A program made the translations under genes and the position numbers. The notes below the pieces were generated by a model. The model ran no database searches, was not told the DNA's origin, and saw nothing but the letters and a program-made list of their open reading frames with translations. A stretch of 64,000 nucleotides of DNA from Aquabacterium humicola (GTDB lineage Bacteria > Pseudomonadota > Gammaproteobacteria > Burkholderiales > Burkholderiaceae_C): contig NZ_JARGNB010000002.1 in assembly GCF_030167915.1 (NCBI RefSeq), positions 930,001 to 994,000 on the forward strand, given 5' to 3'. The stretch's first letter is position 1. Each line of letters opens with the position of its first letter. Below, in pieces: positions 33,337 to 45,136 of this stretch.

Positions 33337-36300
33337 ATGAAATCCATCACCGATCTCTTCATCCGCCACCCCGTGCTCGCCGTGGTGGTGAACCTGGTGA
33401 TCGCGCTGGTCGGCTGGCGCGCGCTGTCGACGCTGCCGGTGCAGCAGTATCCGAACCTCGAGAGCTCGTCGATCGTCATCACCACCGTCTACACCGGCGC
33501 CGGCGCCGAGACCGTGCGCGGCTTCCTGACGACGCCGATCGAACGCGCGGTGTCGGCGATCGGCGGCGTCGACCATGTCGAGTCGAGCAGCCGCGCCGGC
33601 GTCAGCACGGTCACGGTGCGGCTGAAGCTGAACCACAGCTCGACCGCCGCGCTGGCCGAGGTGACAGCGCGGCTGCAGCAGGTGCGCTCCGAGCTGCCCG
33701 GCGACGCCGAGCCACCCGCCGTGGAAGTGCAACGCGCCGACCGCCCCTACGGCACCTTCTACCTGAGCTTCAGCTCGGAAGAGCGCACCGTCTCGGCGAT
33801 CACCGACTACCTGTTGCGCAACGTGCAGCCGCGGCTGGCGACGATCGCCGGCGTGCAGCGCGTCACCAACAACGAGGGCGGCCGCAACCTCGCGATGCGC
33901 GTGTGGATCGACCCCGATCGCCTCGCCGCGCTGAACCTGACTCCGGGCGACGTGCAGGCCGCCCTGCAGCGCAACAACTACCTGGCCGCCGTCGGCCAGA
34001 CACGCAACGACCAGGTGCAGGTCAACGTGCTCGCGAACACCGACCTGCGTTCGGTCGACGAGTTCAAGCAGCTGATCGTCGCCGAGCGGCGCGGCGCGGT
34101 CGTGCGCCTGGCTGACGTCGCGCGCGTCGAGCTCGGCGCCGAAGAAGCGCAGCTCGCCGCGAAGTACAACGCGCAGGAAGCCGTCTACCTCGGCATCTGG
34201 CCGGTGCCCGGTGCCAACGAGCTCGATGTCGCCGATGGCCTGCGCGCCAAGATGGCCGAGATCGCACCGAGCCTGCCGAAGGACATCCAGATGCGCCTGG
34301 TCTGGGACGGCACGATGTTCATGCGCGATGCGCTGAAGGAGATCAGCAAGACGCTGGCCGAGACGGTGGGCATCGTCGCGCTGGTGGTGTTCCTGTTCCT
34401 CGGCTCGGCGCGCACCGCGCTCGTGCCGCTGGTGGCGATGCCGGTGTCGCTGATCGGCGCCGGCGCGGTGATGTTCGCCTTCGGCTTCAGCCTCAACCTG
34501 CTGACGATCCTGGCGATCGTGCTGTCGGTGGGCCTCGTGGTCGACGATGCGATCGTCGTCGTCGAGAACATCGAGCGCCATGTGCGCGAGGGCAAGACCC
34601 GGCTCGACGCCGCGCTGACCGGCGCCCGCGAGCTGTTCGGCCCGATCGTCGCGATGACCATCACGCTGGCCGCGGTGTATGCGCCGATCGGCGTGCAGAG
34701 CGGGCTGACCGGCGCCTTGTTCCTCGAGTTCGCGATCACCTTGGCGGCCGCGGTCGTCGTCTCGGGCATCGTCGCGGTGACCCTGTCGCCGGTGATGAGC
34801 GCGCACTTCGTGCATGAAGGCGGCAAGCAGACGCGGCTGACGCGCTGGGTCAACAAGCAGTTCGACCACGTGCGCAATGCCTACGCCCGCGTGCTGGACG
34901 TGGCACTGGGCCTGCGCGGCGCCATCGTCATCGGCGCGCTGCTGGTCACGGCCGCGGCTTATCCGCTTTATGTGTTCTCGCGCCAGGAGCTGGCGCCGGT
35001 CGAGGACCAGCGCCACATCAGCCTGTTCTACCTGGCCTCGCCGGACTCGTCGCTCGCCGCGACCACCCGCGATCACCTCGATGTCGTGAAGGCGGTGCGC
35101 GCCTTCCCGGAAACCGAGTTCACCTGGTCGCTGACGGCCAACTGGGGCGGCTTCGGCGGCATCGTCGTCAAGGACTGGACGCAGCGCGATCGTTCGACCG
35201 AGCAGATGTACGGCGAGGTCTACGGCGCGCTGTCGCAGGTGCCGGGGCTGCGCGTCTTCCCGCGCCTCGATCCGCCGCTGCCGACGCCGGGCCAGTACGA
35301 CGTCGAGCTGGTGCTGCAGAGCGACGAAGCGCTGGAACAGCAGCTGGCGATCGTCGGACAGGTGATCGAAGCGGGCATGAAGAGCGGCAAGTTCCTCTAC
35401 GTCGACACCGACCTGAAGCTGGACCTGCCCGAAGCGCGTGTCGTGCTCGACCGCGAGCGCATCGCCGACCTGGGGCTGGACCTGGCCAGCGTCGGCCGCG
35501 AACTCGGCACGCTGCTCGGCGGCAACCACGTCAACCGCTTCAACTGGTTCGACCGCAGCTACAAGGTGATCCCGCAGATCGGCGACGACGGCCGCGCGTC
35601 GATCGCGCCGCTGCTGGATCTCAAGATCCGCACGCCCGGCGGCGCGCTGGTGCCGGTGTCGACCTTCGCGCGCGTCGAGACCAGCACCGCACCGCGCACG
35701 CTGAACCGCTTCCAGCAGCGCAATGCGCTGCGGGTGTTCGGCGGCGTGGCGCCCGGCGTCACGAAGGAAGAGGGCCTGCGCGTGCTGGAGGATGCGGCGC
35801 GCACGGCCGGCGGCAACCGCGTGGTGCTGGACCATGCGGGCGAATCGCGCCAGATCCGCCACGAAGGCTCGGCGCTGGCGGTCACGCTGGGTTTCAGCCT
35901 GGTGCTGATCTACCTGGTGCTGGCCGCGCAGTTCAGGAGCTTCCGCGATCCGCTGATCGTGCTGCTGGGCTCGGTGCCGCTGGCGATCTCGGGTGCGCTG
36001 GTCTTCAGCTTTCTCGACCTGACGACGATCAACATCTACTCGCAGGTCGGGCTGATCACGCTGGTCGGGCTGATCGCGAAGAACGGCATCCTGATCGTCG
36101 AGTTCGCCAACACGCTGCAGGAGCGCGGGCTTCAGAAGCTGGCGGCGCTGAAGGAAGCGGCACTGACGCGGCTGCGCCCGGTGCTGATGACCTCGGCCGC
36201 CACCGTGTTCGGCCACCTGCCGCTGGTGCTGGTGTCCGGCCCGGGCGCCGAGGCTCGCAACAGCATCGGCACGGTGCTGGTGTCCGGCATGGTCATCGGC

Positions 36301-36417
36301 ACGGTGTTCACGCTGGTGGTGGTGCCGGTGTTCTACATGTTGATCGCGAAGGAGCGGCGCGGCCATGCCGACGCCTCCGCCGATGCGGCACCGGAAGCCG
36401 TCGCGCTGCCGGCCTGA
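33337..36417 (+). CDS. RND efflux inner-membrane transporter
   Basis: Proton-driven efflux pump of 1026 residues (AcrB/MexF/MdtB type, HAE1-like). N-terminal FIRHPVLAVVVNLVIALVGW, two large periplasmic loops, and the proton-relay residues: Asp-Asp in SVGLVVDDAIVVVEN (TM4) and Lys in VGLIAKNGILIVEFAN (TM10). Length is normal for the family. Preceded by the adaptor (13-bp gap) and followed by the outer-membrane channel (14-bp gap). Substrates are unknown; TetR control suggests induction by a xenobiotic. Confidence 0.96.
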   Translation: MKSITDLFIRHPVLAVVVNLVIALVGWRALSTLPVQQYPNLESSSIVITTVYTGAGAETVRGFLTTPIERAVSAIGGVDHVESSSRAGVSTVTVRLKLNHSSTAALAEVTARLQQVRSELPGDAEPPAVEVQRADRPYGTFYLSFSSEERTVSAITDYLLRNVQPRLATIAGVQRVTNNEGGRNLAMRVWIDPDRLAALNLTPGDVQAALQRNNYLAAVGQTRNDQVQVNVLANTDLRSVDEFKQLIVAERRGAVVRLADVARVELGAEEAQLAAKYNAQEAVYLGIWPVPGANELDVADGLRAKMAEIAPSLPKDIQMRLVWDGTMFMRDALKEISKTLAETVGIVALVVFLFLGSARTALVPLVAMPVSLIGAGAVMFAFGFSLNLLTILAIVLSVGLVVDDAIVVVENIERHVREGKTRLDAALTGARELFGPIVAMTITLAAVYAPIGVQSGLTGALFLEFAITLAAAVVVSGIVAVTLSPVMSAHFVHEGGKQTRLTRWVNKQFDHVRNAYARVLDVALGLRGAIVIGALLVTAAAYPLYVFSRQELAPVEDQRHISLFYLASPDSSLAATTRDHLDVVKAVRAFPETEFTWSLTANWGGFGGIVVKDWTQRDRSTEQMYGEVYGALSQVPGLRVFPRLDPPLPTPGQYDVELVLQSDEALEQQLAIVGQVIEAGMKSGKFLYVDTDLKLDLPEARVVLDRERIADLGLDLASVGRELGTLLGGNHVNRFNWFDRSYKVIPQIGDDGRASIAPLLDLKIRTPGGALVPVSTFARVETSTAPRTLNRFQQRNALRVFGGVAPGVTKEEGLRVLEDAARTAGGNRVVLDHAGESRQIRHEGSALAVTLGFSLVLIYLVLAAQFRSFRDPLIVLLGSVPLAISGALVFSFLDLTTINIYSQVGLITLVGLIAKNGILIVEFANTLQERGLQKLAALKEAALTRLRPVLMTSAATVFGHLPLVLVSGPGAEARNSIGTVLVSGMVIGTVFTLVVVPVFYMLIAKERRGHADASADAAPEAVALPA

Positions 36418-36431
36418 GAAAGGAATCCCTC

Positions 36432-37832
36432 ATGAAGACCCTGACCTTGCTGGTCGCTGCCCTGGTGATGGCCGGCTGCACCAGCCTGGCGCCGGACTAC
36501 CGGCGTCCCGATGCGCCGGTGCCCGGCGCCTGGCCGGCGCTGGGTGCGCAGCCGATCGCGCGGGCCGCCAGCGCCGCCGCCGATCGCCCGTGGCAGCAGT
36601 TCTTCACCGACGAACGGCTGCGCACGCTGATCGGCCAGGCGCTGGCGCACAACCGCGACCTGCGCGTGGCCGCGTTGAACATCGACCGCGCGCGGGCGAT
36701 CTACCGCGTGCAGCAGGCGGACCGCTGGCCGACGCTCAACGCCGGCGCGACCTCGACGGTCCAGCGCACGCCGGCCGGCCTGTCCGGCAGCGGCCGCGCC
36801 GAGACGAGCCGCCGCCACGACCTGGCCATCGGCATCGCCAGTTACGAGATCGACTTCTTCGGCCGCGTGCGCAGCATGGACGACGCGTCGCTGCAGCTGT
36901 ACCTGGCCACCGAGCAGGCCCGGCGCAGCGCGCAGATCAGCCTGGTGGCCGAGGTCGCGAACGCCTGGCTCGCGCTGGCGGCCGACCGCGAGCGCCTGCT
37001 GCTCGCCCAGGAGACGCTGGACACGCAGCGCAGCGCGTTCGGCCTGATCCGCGCGCGCGTCGATGCCGGCGTCGCGTCGCAGATTGACCTGCACCGCGCG
37101 CAGACCACGGTCGACGCGGCGCGCGCCGACCTCGCGCGCTATTCGACGCAGGTGGCGCAGGACGAACACGCGCTGGCGCTGCTGGTCGGCACGCGGCTCG
37201 CGCCCGAGCTGATGCCCGACGCGCTGGTGCCGGTGGCGACGCTCGACATGCTGCCGGCCGGCCTGCCGTCCGACGTGCTGCAGCGCCGGCCCGACATCCT
37301 GCAGGCCGAGCACCGGCTGCAGGCGGCGAACGCGCACATCGGGGCGGCGCGCGCGGCCTTCTTCCCGAGCGTCACCTTGACGGCGGGTGGCGGCCTGGCG
37401 AGCCGTGCGCTGTCGGATCTGTTCCAGGGCGGCGCGGGCGCGTGGACCTTCGTGCCGCAGATCGTGCTGCCGATCTTCGACGGCGGACGCCGGCGCGCCG
37501 GGCTCGAGGCCGCGCAGGCGGAGCGCGACATCGCGGTGGCCGAGTACGAAGGCGCGATCCAGCGCGCCTTCCGCGAGGTGGCGGACGTGCTGGCGCAGCG
37601 CGGCACGCTGGGCGAGCAGCTCGATGCGCAGCTCTCGCTGGTGGCGGCGACCAGCGATGCGCACCGGTTGTCGGACGTGCGCTTCCGCCAGGGCGCGCAC
37701 GGCTACCTGGAGGTGCTGGATGCGCAGCGCGAGATGGTGGCAGCCAAGCAGGCGCTGATCGGCGCACGCTTCACGCGCCTGTCGAACCAGGTCACGCTGT
37801 ACAAGGCGCTCGGCGGCGGCTGGCAGTCCTGA
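36432..37832 (+). CDS. RND outer-membrane channel lipoprotein (OprM/NodT type)
   Basis: Outer-membrane factor of 466 residues. Lipobox MAGC (Cys16), then LAPDYRRPDAPVPGAW, typical of NodT-family channels, and two OEP repeats (e.g. SYEIDFFGRVRSMDDASLQL, GLPSDVLQRRPDILQAEHRL). It completes the tripartite pump as last gene of the operon. The end converges on a Ser/Thr-rich lipoprotein gene, 28 bp away. Confidence 0.95.
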   Translation: MKTLTLLVAALVMAGCTSLAPDYRRPDAPVPGAWPALGAQPIARAASAAADRPWQQFFTDERLRTLIGQALAHNRDLRVAALNIDRARAIYRVQQADRWPTLNAGATSTVQRTPAGLSGSGRAETSRRHDLAIGIASYEIDFFGRVRSMDDASLQLYLATEQARRSAQISLVAEVANAWLALAADRERLLLAQETLDTQRSAFGLIRARVDAGVASQIDLHRAQTTVDAARADLARYSTQVAQDEHALALLVGTRLAPELMPDALVPVATLDMLPAGLPSDVLQRRPDILQAEHRLQAANAHIGAARAAFFPSVTLTAGGGLASRALSDLFQGGAGAWTFVPQIVLPIFDGGRRRAGLEAAQAERDIAVAEYEGAIQRAFREVADVLAQRGTLGEQLDAQLSLVAATSDAHRLSDVRFRQGAHGYLEVLDAQREMVAAKQALIGARFTRLSNQVTLYKALGGGWQS

Positions 37833-37860
37833 TGAGCCGCCGCCGCGGCCCCGGGCGGCG

Positions 37861-38340
37861 TCAGTTGCGGTCCGCGCGCGGCGCCGGCATCGAGCTGTCG
37901 GTGCTCGTCGTCGTGTCGGTGCTGCTGCTGCTCGTCGAGGGCGACGGGCTGCTGTAGGTGCTCGACGACGTCGACGGGCTGGTGTCCGTGGTGCTCGACG
38001 TGGTCGACGGGCTGCTGTAGGTGCTCGACGAGGTCGACGGGCTCGCCGCGGTGCTCGGCGCCGTCGACGTGCTGCTGTCGACGGTGGTCGAGCTCGAGGT
38101 CGAGGGCATCGTCGACGACGAGGTCGTGCCGTAGGTCGTGCTCGCCGGCGCGGTCGTGCTGCTGCTGGCCGTCGTCGTGTCGCTCGGCATCGTCGAGGTG
38201 GTCGAGCTGGTGGTGGGGGTGGTGGTCGACGCCGAGGTGTCGACTTCCGCGGTGGTGCGCTTCTGCGCGCAGCCCAGCATCGCCAACGATGCGATGCAAG
38301 CGGCGGTGATGGCCGTGAGGCCGGAGGTCCGTCTGTTCAT
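37861..38340 (-). CDS. Ser/Thr-rich lipoprotein
   Basis: Predicted lipoprotein of 159 residues. The start at 38340 has AAGGAG upstream and gives a signal with lipobox AMLGC. After ~20 residues the protein is almost entirely Ser, Thr, Pro and Ala, with repeats such as STSSSTYSSPS occurring twice. The DNA is correspondingly repetitive (blocks of GTCGACGGGCTGCTGTAGG type on the + strand). Such tails are disordered and may span peptidoglycan or be glycosylated. No enzyme domain is present. The low-complexity sequence is prone to length variation. Confidence 0.7.
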   Translation of the reverse strand: MNRRTSGLTAITAACIASLAMLGCAQKRTTAEVDTSASTTTPTTSSTTSTMPSDTTTASSSTTAPASTTYGTTSSSTMPSTSSSTTVDSSTSTAPSTAASPSTSSSTYSSPSTTSSTTDTSPSTSSSTYSSPSPSTSSSSTDTTTSTDSSMPAPRADRN

Positions 38341-38480
38341 GCTGTGCTCCTTGAACTGAATCTGACCGCCTGCAGCGGCCCTCGCCGACGTGTACTTGCG
38401 GCGCAAGAGCTATGCAGCAAGCCACATTCCCACGATCAGCGGGCGCGGTGATTGCTCCGGAGGGCTTTCGCGACGACCTG

Positions 38481-38510
38481 CACTCAGGCGCACTCAGGCG
38501 CACTCAGGCG
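38481..38510. repeat. Three tandem 10-bp repeats
   Basis: CACTCAGGCG occurs three times in a row; the stop codon of the araC gene lies inside the third unit. Expansion or contraction within the frame would alter only the C-terminal end of the AraC protein or its stop. Confidence 0.75.
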
Positions 38511-39394
38511 GCGACGCGTCTGGCCGCGTCGTTCGCGCGGCAGCCGTCGTGATTCGTCGGCGTGACGCCGAAGATGCGGCGGAACCAGCGCGCGAAGTGC
38601 GCCTGATCCGCGAAGCCGCTGGCCGCGGCCGCCTCGGCCAGCGATGCGCCGTCGCGCAGCAGGTGCCTGGCCGCGTGCAGCCGCGCGCAGCGCGCGTACT
38701 CCCCGGGCGTCAGGCCGACCTCCTTGCGGAACAGGCGTTGCAGGTGCTCGCGCGACACCTGCAGCCGTGCAGCCATCGCCGCCATGTCCAGCCGCTCGGC
38801 ATCGGGGTCGCCGAGCGCGTTGGCCAGGGCCTGGACACGGGGGTCGCGCGCTTCGGGTGGCTGCAGCGCCATCATCGGTCCGTCGGCCGCGCGGCGCAGC
38901 GCCTGGGCGGCGGCTTCGGCCAGCGCCGGGGCATCGGCCAGCAGTGCGGCCCGGGACAGGGCGTCGCCGAGCTCCGGATCGTGCCGCACCACCTGCACCC
39001 GGGCCGGCCGCTGCCCTGCCGGCCAGGCGCAGGCCGAGGCCACCCAGTCCGGCGGCAGGTACAGCATGGTCATGCCGAAGCGATGCAGGCTGACGCCGGC
39101 CGCGTGCATGCTGCCCGGCGCCATCACGATCAGGTCGCCGGCCTCGGCCAGCAGGCGCGCGCCGTCGCACACGAAGCCGCAGTGGCCGGCCACGATCGTG
39201 CCGACGCTCCACGCGTCGTGCCAGTGCATCGCGAAGCGGCGATCGGGCTCGCGGGCGATGAAGATGTCGGCCGTGCTCGTGCCCATGCTCGCGTCCGCGC
39301 CCGTGCCGACCCGGCCGGGCAGCGCGAGCGTGTGGATGCGCGAGGCAGGGGCGGGCGGGGGCGACCGGCGCGACATGGGCCGCGATGATGTCAC
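38504..39394 (-). CDS. AraC-family regulator with cupin domain
   Basis: Regulator of 296 residues. N-terminal AraC-binding cupin (~35-125; MHWHDAWSVGTIVAGHCGFV, AGDLIVMAPGSMHAAG) and C-terminal double HTH (~200-290; LDMAAMAARLQVSREHLQRL, AAAASGFADQAHFARWFRRI). The target is probably the divergent DUF3291 gene 44 bp away or a distant metabolic gene. An internal ATG at 39376 is another possible start. Confidence 0.9.
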   Translation of the reverse strand: MTSSRPMSRRSPPPAPASRIHTLALPGRVGTGADASMGTSTADIFIAREPDRRFAMHWHDAWSVGTIVAGHCGFVCDGARLLAEAGDLIVMAPGSMHAAGVSLHRFGMTMLYLPPDWVASACAWPAGQRPARVQVVRHDPELGDALSRAALLADAPALAEAAAQALRRAADGPMMALQPPEARDPRVQALANALGDPDAERLDMAAMAARLQVSREHLQRLFRKEVGLTPGEYARCARLHAARHLLRDGASLAEAAAASGFADQAHFARWFRRIFGVTPTNHDGCRANDAARRVAA

Positions 39395-39438
39395 GCGCGT
39401 ACAAGACCGCGCGGCATGGTCGACCTACGCTGCCGCCC

Positions 39439-40074
39439 ATGAACGACCCCACCCGCTTCCTCCTCGCCCAGGTCAACGTCGCCCAGCTGCGGGCGCCGCT
39501 GGACAGTCCGCAACTCGCCGGTTTCGTCGCCCGGCTCGACGAGATCAACGCACTCGCCGACGGCAGTCCCGGCTTCGTCTGGCGGCTGCAGACCGAGGCC
39601 GGCGACGCGACCGCGCTGCGCGTGTTCGACGACGATCGCCTGCTCGTGAACCTGTCGGTCTGGACCTCGGTGAAGGTGCTGCACGACTACGTCTACCGCA
39701 GCCGCCACGTGGAGCTGATCCGCGACCGCAAGCCGTGGTTCGAGGCGCTGGGCCGCGCCCACTATGCGCTGTGGTGGATCCCCGCCGGCACGCTGCCGAC
39801 GGTGGCCGACGCGGTGCAGCGCCTGGCCCACCTGCAGGCCCACGGGCCGACGCCGGTGGCGTTCGACTTCCAGCGGCCCTGTGCGCCGACCGGGGGTGAC
39901 CCGACCGCCCGTGCCGATCAGGTCGACCGCGCCGACAGCGCCGACATCCAGCCCAGCCCGTCGCTGGTGGCGCCTGCCGCCGCGCCGCGCGCGGGGCGGT
40001 ACTCGCAGCCCAGCCAGCCGGTCCAGCCGTGTGCCGCGGAGAGTTCGTCGATCACGCCGAAGAGGTACGCGTAG
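39439..40074 (+). CDS. DUF3291 protein with antisense-overlapping tail
   Basis: Protein of 211 residues. The first ~150 match the DUF3291 fold ([56 protein letters not shown]), a dimeric alpha-beta barrel family of unknown activity related to monooxygenases. The usual length is about 150, but here the frame continues ~59 residues of low-quality Pro/Ala/Ser sequence, overlapping the opposite hydroxypyruvate-isomerase-like gene by 157 bp. Loss of an original stop is the likely cause. Confidence 0.8.
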   Translation: MNDPTRFLLAQVNVAQLRAPLDSPQLAGFVARLDEINALADGSPGFVWRLQTEAGDATALRVFDDDRLLVNLSVWTSVKVLHDYVYRSRHVELIRDRKPWFEALGRAHYALWWIPAGTLPTVADAVQRLAHLQAHGPTPVAFDFQRPCAPTGGDPTARADQVDRADSADIQPSPSLVAPAAAPRAGRYSQPSQPVQPCAAESSSITPKRYA

Positions 40075-40739
40075 TTCAGCTCGCCGGTGTCGGGCTCGTG
40101 GCGCTCGGGCACGCCGGCGATCTGCAGGTGGCCGACCCGGCCGGTCGGCAGGTACTGGCGCAGCTTCGTCGCGACGTCGCCCTCGACGATCTGGCAGTGG
40201 TACAGGTCCATCTGCACCTTCAGGTTCGGGGCGCTGATGCGCTGCACGATCGCATGCGCATCGGCCTGGCGGTTCAGCAGGTAGCCGGGCATGTCGCGCG
40301 GGTTGATCGGCTCGATCAGCACCTCGCGCCCGGCGCTGGCTGCCTGCGCCGCCGCCCAGGCCAGGTTCGTTTCGTAGGCCGCCATCAGCGGGGCGCGATC
40401 TGTCGCCGCGGGGGCGAGGCCCGCCATCACGTGGATGCGCGGGCAGCCCAGGCGCTCGGCATAGGCCAGCGCCCGTTCGAAGGCTGCGCGGAAGTCCGCC
40501 TCGCGGCCGGGCAGGCCCGCAAGGCCGCGCTCGCCGGCCTCGAAGTCGCCCGGCGGTGCGTTGAACAGCACCGCCTGCAGGCCGTGGTCGCGCAGGCGCG
40601 CCGCCAGCTCGGCGGCCGGGTAGGCGTAGGGGAACAGGATCTCGACCGCGCGGAAGCCGTCGCGCGCGGCAGCGGCGAAGCGGTCGAGGAAGGGGTGCTC
40701 GTTGTAGAGCAGCGTGAGGTTGGCGGCGAAGCGGGGCAT
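39918..40739 (-). CDS. Hydroxypyruvate isomerase-like (Hyi/OtnI) enzyme
   Basis: TIM-barrel sugar-phosphate-isomerase-like enzyme of 273 residues. Starts [20 protein letters not shown] as in Hyi proteins, with later family segments [30 protein letters not shown] and [20 protein letters not shown] containing the metal-binding Glu, Asp, His and Glu. The Hyi/OtnI group isomerises hydroxypyruvate or 2-oxo-tetronate. It stands alone without glyoxylate carboligase or tartronate genes, so the substrate is uncertain. Confidence 0.9.
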   Translation of the reverse strand: MPRFAANLTLLYNEHPFLDRFAAAARDGFRAVEILFPYAYPAAELAARLRDHGLQAVLFNAPPGDFEAGERGLAGLPGREADFRAAFERALAYAERLGCPRIHVMAGLAPAATDRAPLMAAYETNLAWAAAQAASAGREVLIEPINPRDMPGYLLNRQADAHAIVQRISAPNLKVQMDLYHCQIVEGDVATKLRQYLPTGRVGHLQIAGVPERHEPDTGELNYAYLFGVIDELSAAHGWTGWLGCEYRPARGAAAGATSDGLGWMSALSARST

Positions 40740-40849
40740 GGCGGCGGCGTCAGGCGAGGGTGCGGCACCGAGGTTATCGCGCGCGGCGGCGGTGCGCCCC
40801 GCACGCTGTGGCAAGCTCGCCGCTTTCCAGATTTGCCCGCTCCCTGCGC

Positions 40850-41200
40850 ATGTCCGACTCCATCCCTGAACGCTGGCACATCGACGCCGGCCCGGCCGAC
40901 ATCGCGGTGCTCGACGTGCCGCCGGCGCTGGGCCGCACGCGGCGCTTCGACATCGACGTGGCCTTCGTCGTGCGCCGGCCCGCCGAGGGCCTCAGCGCCT
41001 GGCACGAGCTGGCCGTCGAGCTGGACGGCCGCCGCCAGTGGACGCGCCGCATTGATACCAGCAACCCCGGCCAGACCGACGGCCTGGACTACCACGTGCG
41101 CATCGACGTGCCCGCCGGCGCGCCGCTGCGCGTGCGCGCGCTGACCCGGGTGTCCGGCGCCGCGCGGGTGCGCTTGCAGATCGAGGCGGTGGAAGGCTGA
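40850..41200 (+). CDS. Hypothetical protein, beta-rich
   Basis: Protein of 116 residues, start ATG at 40850. The composition suggests a beta-sandwich ([60 protein letters not shown]) without signal peptide. I do not recognise the family. The GNAT gene begins 4 bp after its stop, so the two are probably co-transcribed. Confidence 0.7.
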   Translation: MSDSIPERWHIDAGPADIAVLDVPPALGRTRRFDIDVAFVVRRPAEGLSAWHELAVELDGRRQWTRRIDTSNPGQTDGLDYHVRIDVPAGAPLRVRALTRVSGAARVRLQIEAVEG

Positions 41201-41204
41201 AGCG

Positions 41205-41798
41205 ATGAGCGACTTCCCGATCCTCGAGACCGATCGCCTGCTGCTGCGCGAGATCGTCGCCTCCGACGCGCCGGCGCTGTTCGCGATCCACGGCGATGCC
41301 GAGGCGATGAAGTGGTTCGGCACCGATCCGCTGACCGAGCTGGCGCAGGCCGAGAAGCTGGTCGAGACCTTCGCCGGCTGGCGTCAGCTGGCGAACCCCG
41401 GGGTGCGCTGGGGCCTGCAGACCCGCGACGACGGCCGCCTCGTCGGCACCTGCGGCCTCTTCAAGTGGAACCGCGGCTGGCGCAGCTGCACGCTGGGCTA
41501 CGAGCTGGGCCGCGAGGCCTGGGGACGCGGCCTGATGGGCGAGGCACTGGCCGCGGCGCTGGCCTGGGGCTTCGAGCAGATGGCGCTGCACCGCGTCGAG
41601 GCGCAGATCCATCCACAGAACGCGGCGTCGATCCGCCTCGCGCGCAGCCTGGGCTTCGTGCAGGAAGGCCACCTGCGCGACTGCGGCTTCTGGCAGGGCC
41701 GGCATCACGACCTGCTGCAGTTCGGGCTGCTGCGGCCGGAGTTCGTGGCGCCGGCGCGGCGGGGTCCGCTCACCGTAGCCGCTCCGATCGGAAGTTAG
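41205..41798 (+). CDS. GNAT acetyltransferase (RimJ/RimL type)
   Basis: Acetyl-CoA-dependent N-acetyltransferase of 197 residues. LETDRLLLREIVASDAPALF at the N terminus and the acetyl-CoA loop ELGREAWGRGLMGEALAAAL, then VEAQIHPQNAASIRLARSLG and FVQEGHLRD, are diagnostic of the Acetyltransf_3 branch that acetylates ribosomal protein or small-molecule amines. The last ~20 residues look non-family. Confidence 0.9.
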   Translation: MSDFPILETDRLLLREIVASDAPALFAIHGDAEAMKWFGTDPLTELAQAEKLVETFAGWRQLANPGVRWGLQTRDDGRLVGTCGLFKWNRGWRSCTLGYELGREAWGRGLMGEALAAALAWGFEQMALHRVEAQIHPQNAASIRLARSLGFVQEGHLRDCGFWQGRHHDLLQFGLLRPEFVAPARRGPLTVAAPIGS

Positions 41799-41904
41799 CG
41801 TTCCGGTGCTGCCGGGTGGGGTGCCTGAGGCGCTTCGCCGTCGCCCACCATGCGCGGCCGCGCGGCCGGCCGCCGGTCATCGGCGAAGTTGATGAGGCCG
41901 CCGG

Positions 41905-42450
41905 TCACTTCGGCGCGCGGGCAGGGCGCTCGAGGATGGCGAGCGCCTCGGCGAGGAACTCGACCCAGTGCCGCTCGAAGCGGATGCCGGCCTGCAGCAC
42001 CAGGTGCTGCAGCGCGGCCTCGCGGTCGGCGGGCGGCTCGGGAAAGTCGCGCGCCTCGATCTGCCGGTAGAGCGCCAGCTTCTCCTCGTGCTGCGCCTGG
42101 CGGCGCCGGATCTCGCGGTCCAGCCCGGTCGGGCCGATCACCGCTTCGGCGCGCAGCCGCACCATCAGCTCGTCGCGCAGCGGCGTCGGCTCGTCGCCCT
42201 GCGCGACCCAGCGCTTGAGCTCCTTGCGGCCCGCCGGCAGGATGCGGTAGGCGCGTTTGCGGCCGCGGGTGGATTCCTCGGGCAGTGACTCGATCAGCCC
42301 GCCTTCTTCCAGCCGCGCGAGCTCGCGGTAGATCTGCTGGTGCGTCGCCTGCCAGAAGTAGCCGATGGACTTGTCGAAGCGCGCGGCCAGCTCCGAGCCG
42401 GAGCAGGGACGTTCGACCAGCGAGGTGAGCAGGGCGTGGGGCAGGGACAT
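41905..42450 (-). CDS. PadR-family regulator
   Basis: Regulator of 181 residues: N-terminal PadR winged helix (ALLTSLVERPCSGSELAARF, THQQIYRELARLEEGGLI, RAYRILPAGRKELKRWV) and a C-terminal Vir-type helical dimer domain. The start at 42450 gives MSLPHALL. It is divergent from the dienoyl-CoA-reductase-like gene, and two identical palindromes lie between them, making that gene its probable target. Confidence 0.92.
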   Translation of the reverse strand: MSLPHALLTSLVERPCSGSELAARFDKSIGYFWQATHQQIYRELARLEEGGLIESLPEESTRGRKRAYRILPAGRKELKRWVAQGDEPTPLRDELMVRLRAEAVIGPTGLDREIRRRQAQHEEKLALYRQIEARDFPEPPADREAALQHLVLQAGIRFERHWVEFLAEALAILERPARAPK

Positions 42451-42465
42451 GGCGCGCGAGGTTAA

Positions 42466-44619
<2,154 letters not shown>

Positions 44620-44653
44620 CCCCCCACCCATTCATGTTCGAAGGAAGCTCGCG

Positions 44654-45094
44654 ATGATGCCCGCCCCCTCCCACCTGCACCCCGCAGTCGCGAAGTCGCT
44701 CGCCGCCTGGCATGAACTGGTCGAGCGCAAGGACTTCGCCGCGCTCGAGGCCATCGTGCATCCCGAGGCGACGTTCCGTTCACCGATGGCCTTCAATGCC
44801 TACGGCCCGGCGCCGGCACTGCTGCTGGCGCTGCGCACGGTGATCACGATCTTCCAGGACTTCACCTACCACCGGCAGCTCGCCAGCGACGACGGCCTGA
44901 ACGTGGTGCTGGAGTTCAGCGCCCGGGTCGAGGACAAGCAGCTCAAGGGCATCGACCTGATCCGCTTCGACGAGCAGGGCCGCATCGTCGAGTTCGAGGT
45001 GATGATCCGCCCGTTCAACGCGCTGCAGGCGCTGGGCGCCGCGATGGGCGCGCGGCTGGGCCAGCAGCTGCCGGCGTTCAAGCAGAAGGGCTGA
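44654..45094 (+). CDS. SnoaL-like (NTF2-fold) protein
   Basis: Protein of 146 residues with the NTF2 cone fold pattern: helix VAKSLAAWHELVERKDFAAL, EAIVHPEATFRSPM, and beta strands VVLEFSARVEDKQLKGIDLI, RFDEQGRIVEFEVMIRP. GAAGGA precedes the start; a second ATG at 44657 is equivalent. Probably in the FadH-like operon under PadR control. NTF2 members may be isomerases, hydrolases or binding proteins; no catalytic set is certain. Confidence 0.8.
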   Translation: MMPAPSHLHPAVAKSLAAWHELVERKDFAALEAIVHPEATFRSPMAFNAYGPAPALLLALRTVITIFQDFTYHRQLASDDGLNVVLEFSARVEDKQLKGIDLIRFDEQGRIVEFEVMIRPFNALQALGAAMGARLGQQLPAFKQKG

Positions 45095-45136
45095 TCACGC
45101 TCGCGGCGACTGGCCGCGCCGCGCGGGCGCGCGGTT

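Noticed and set aside
33265-36366. A 1033-codon minus-strand frame
   Set aside because: Exact antisense shadow of the RND transporter gene, His/Gln/Arg-rich and without known domains.
38481-38510. Tandem repeats considered as CRISPR-like
   Set aside because: Units are only 10 bp, contiguous, and overlap a gene end.
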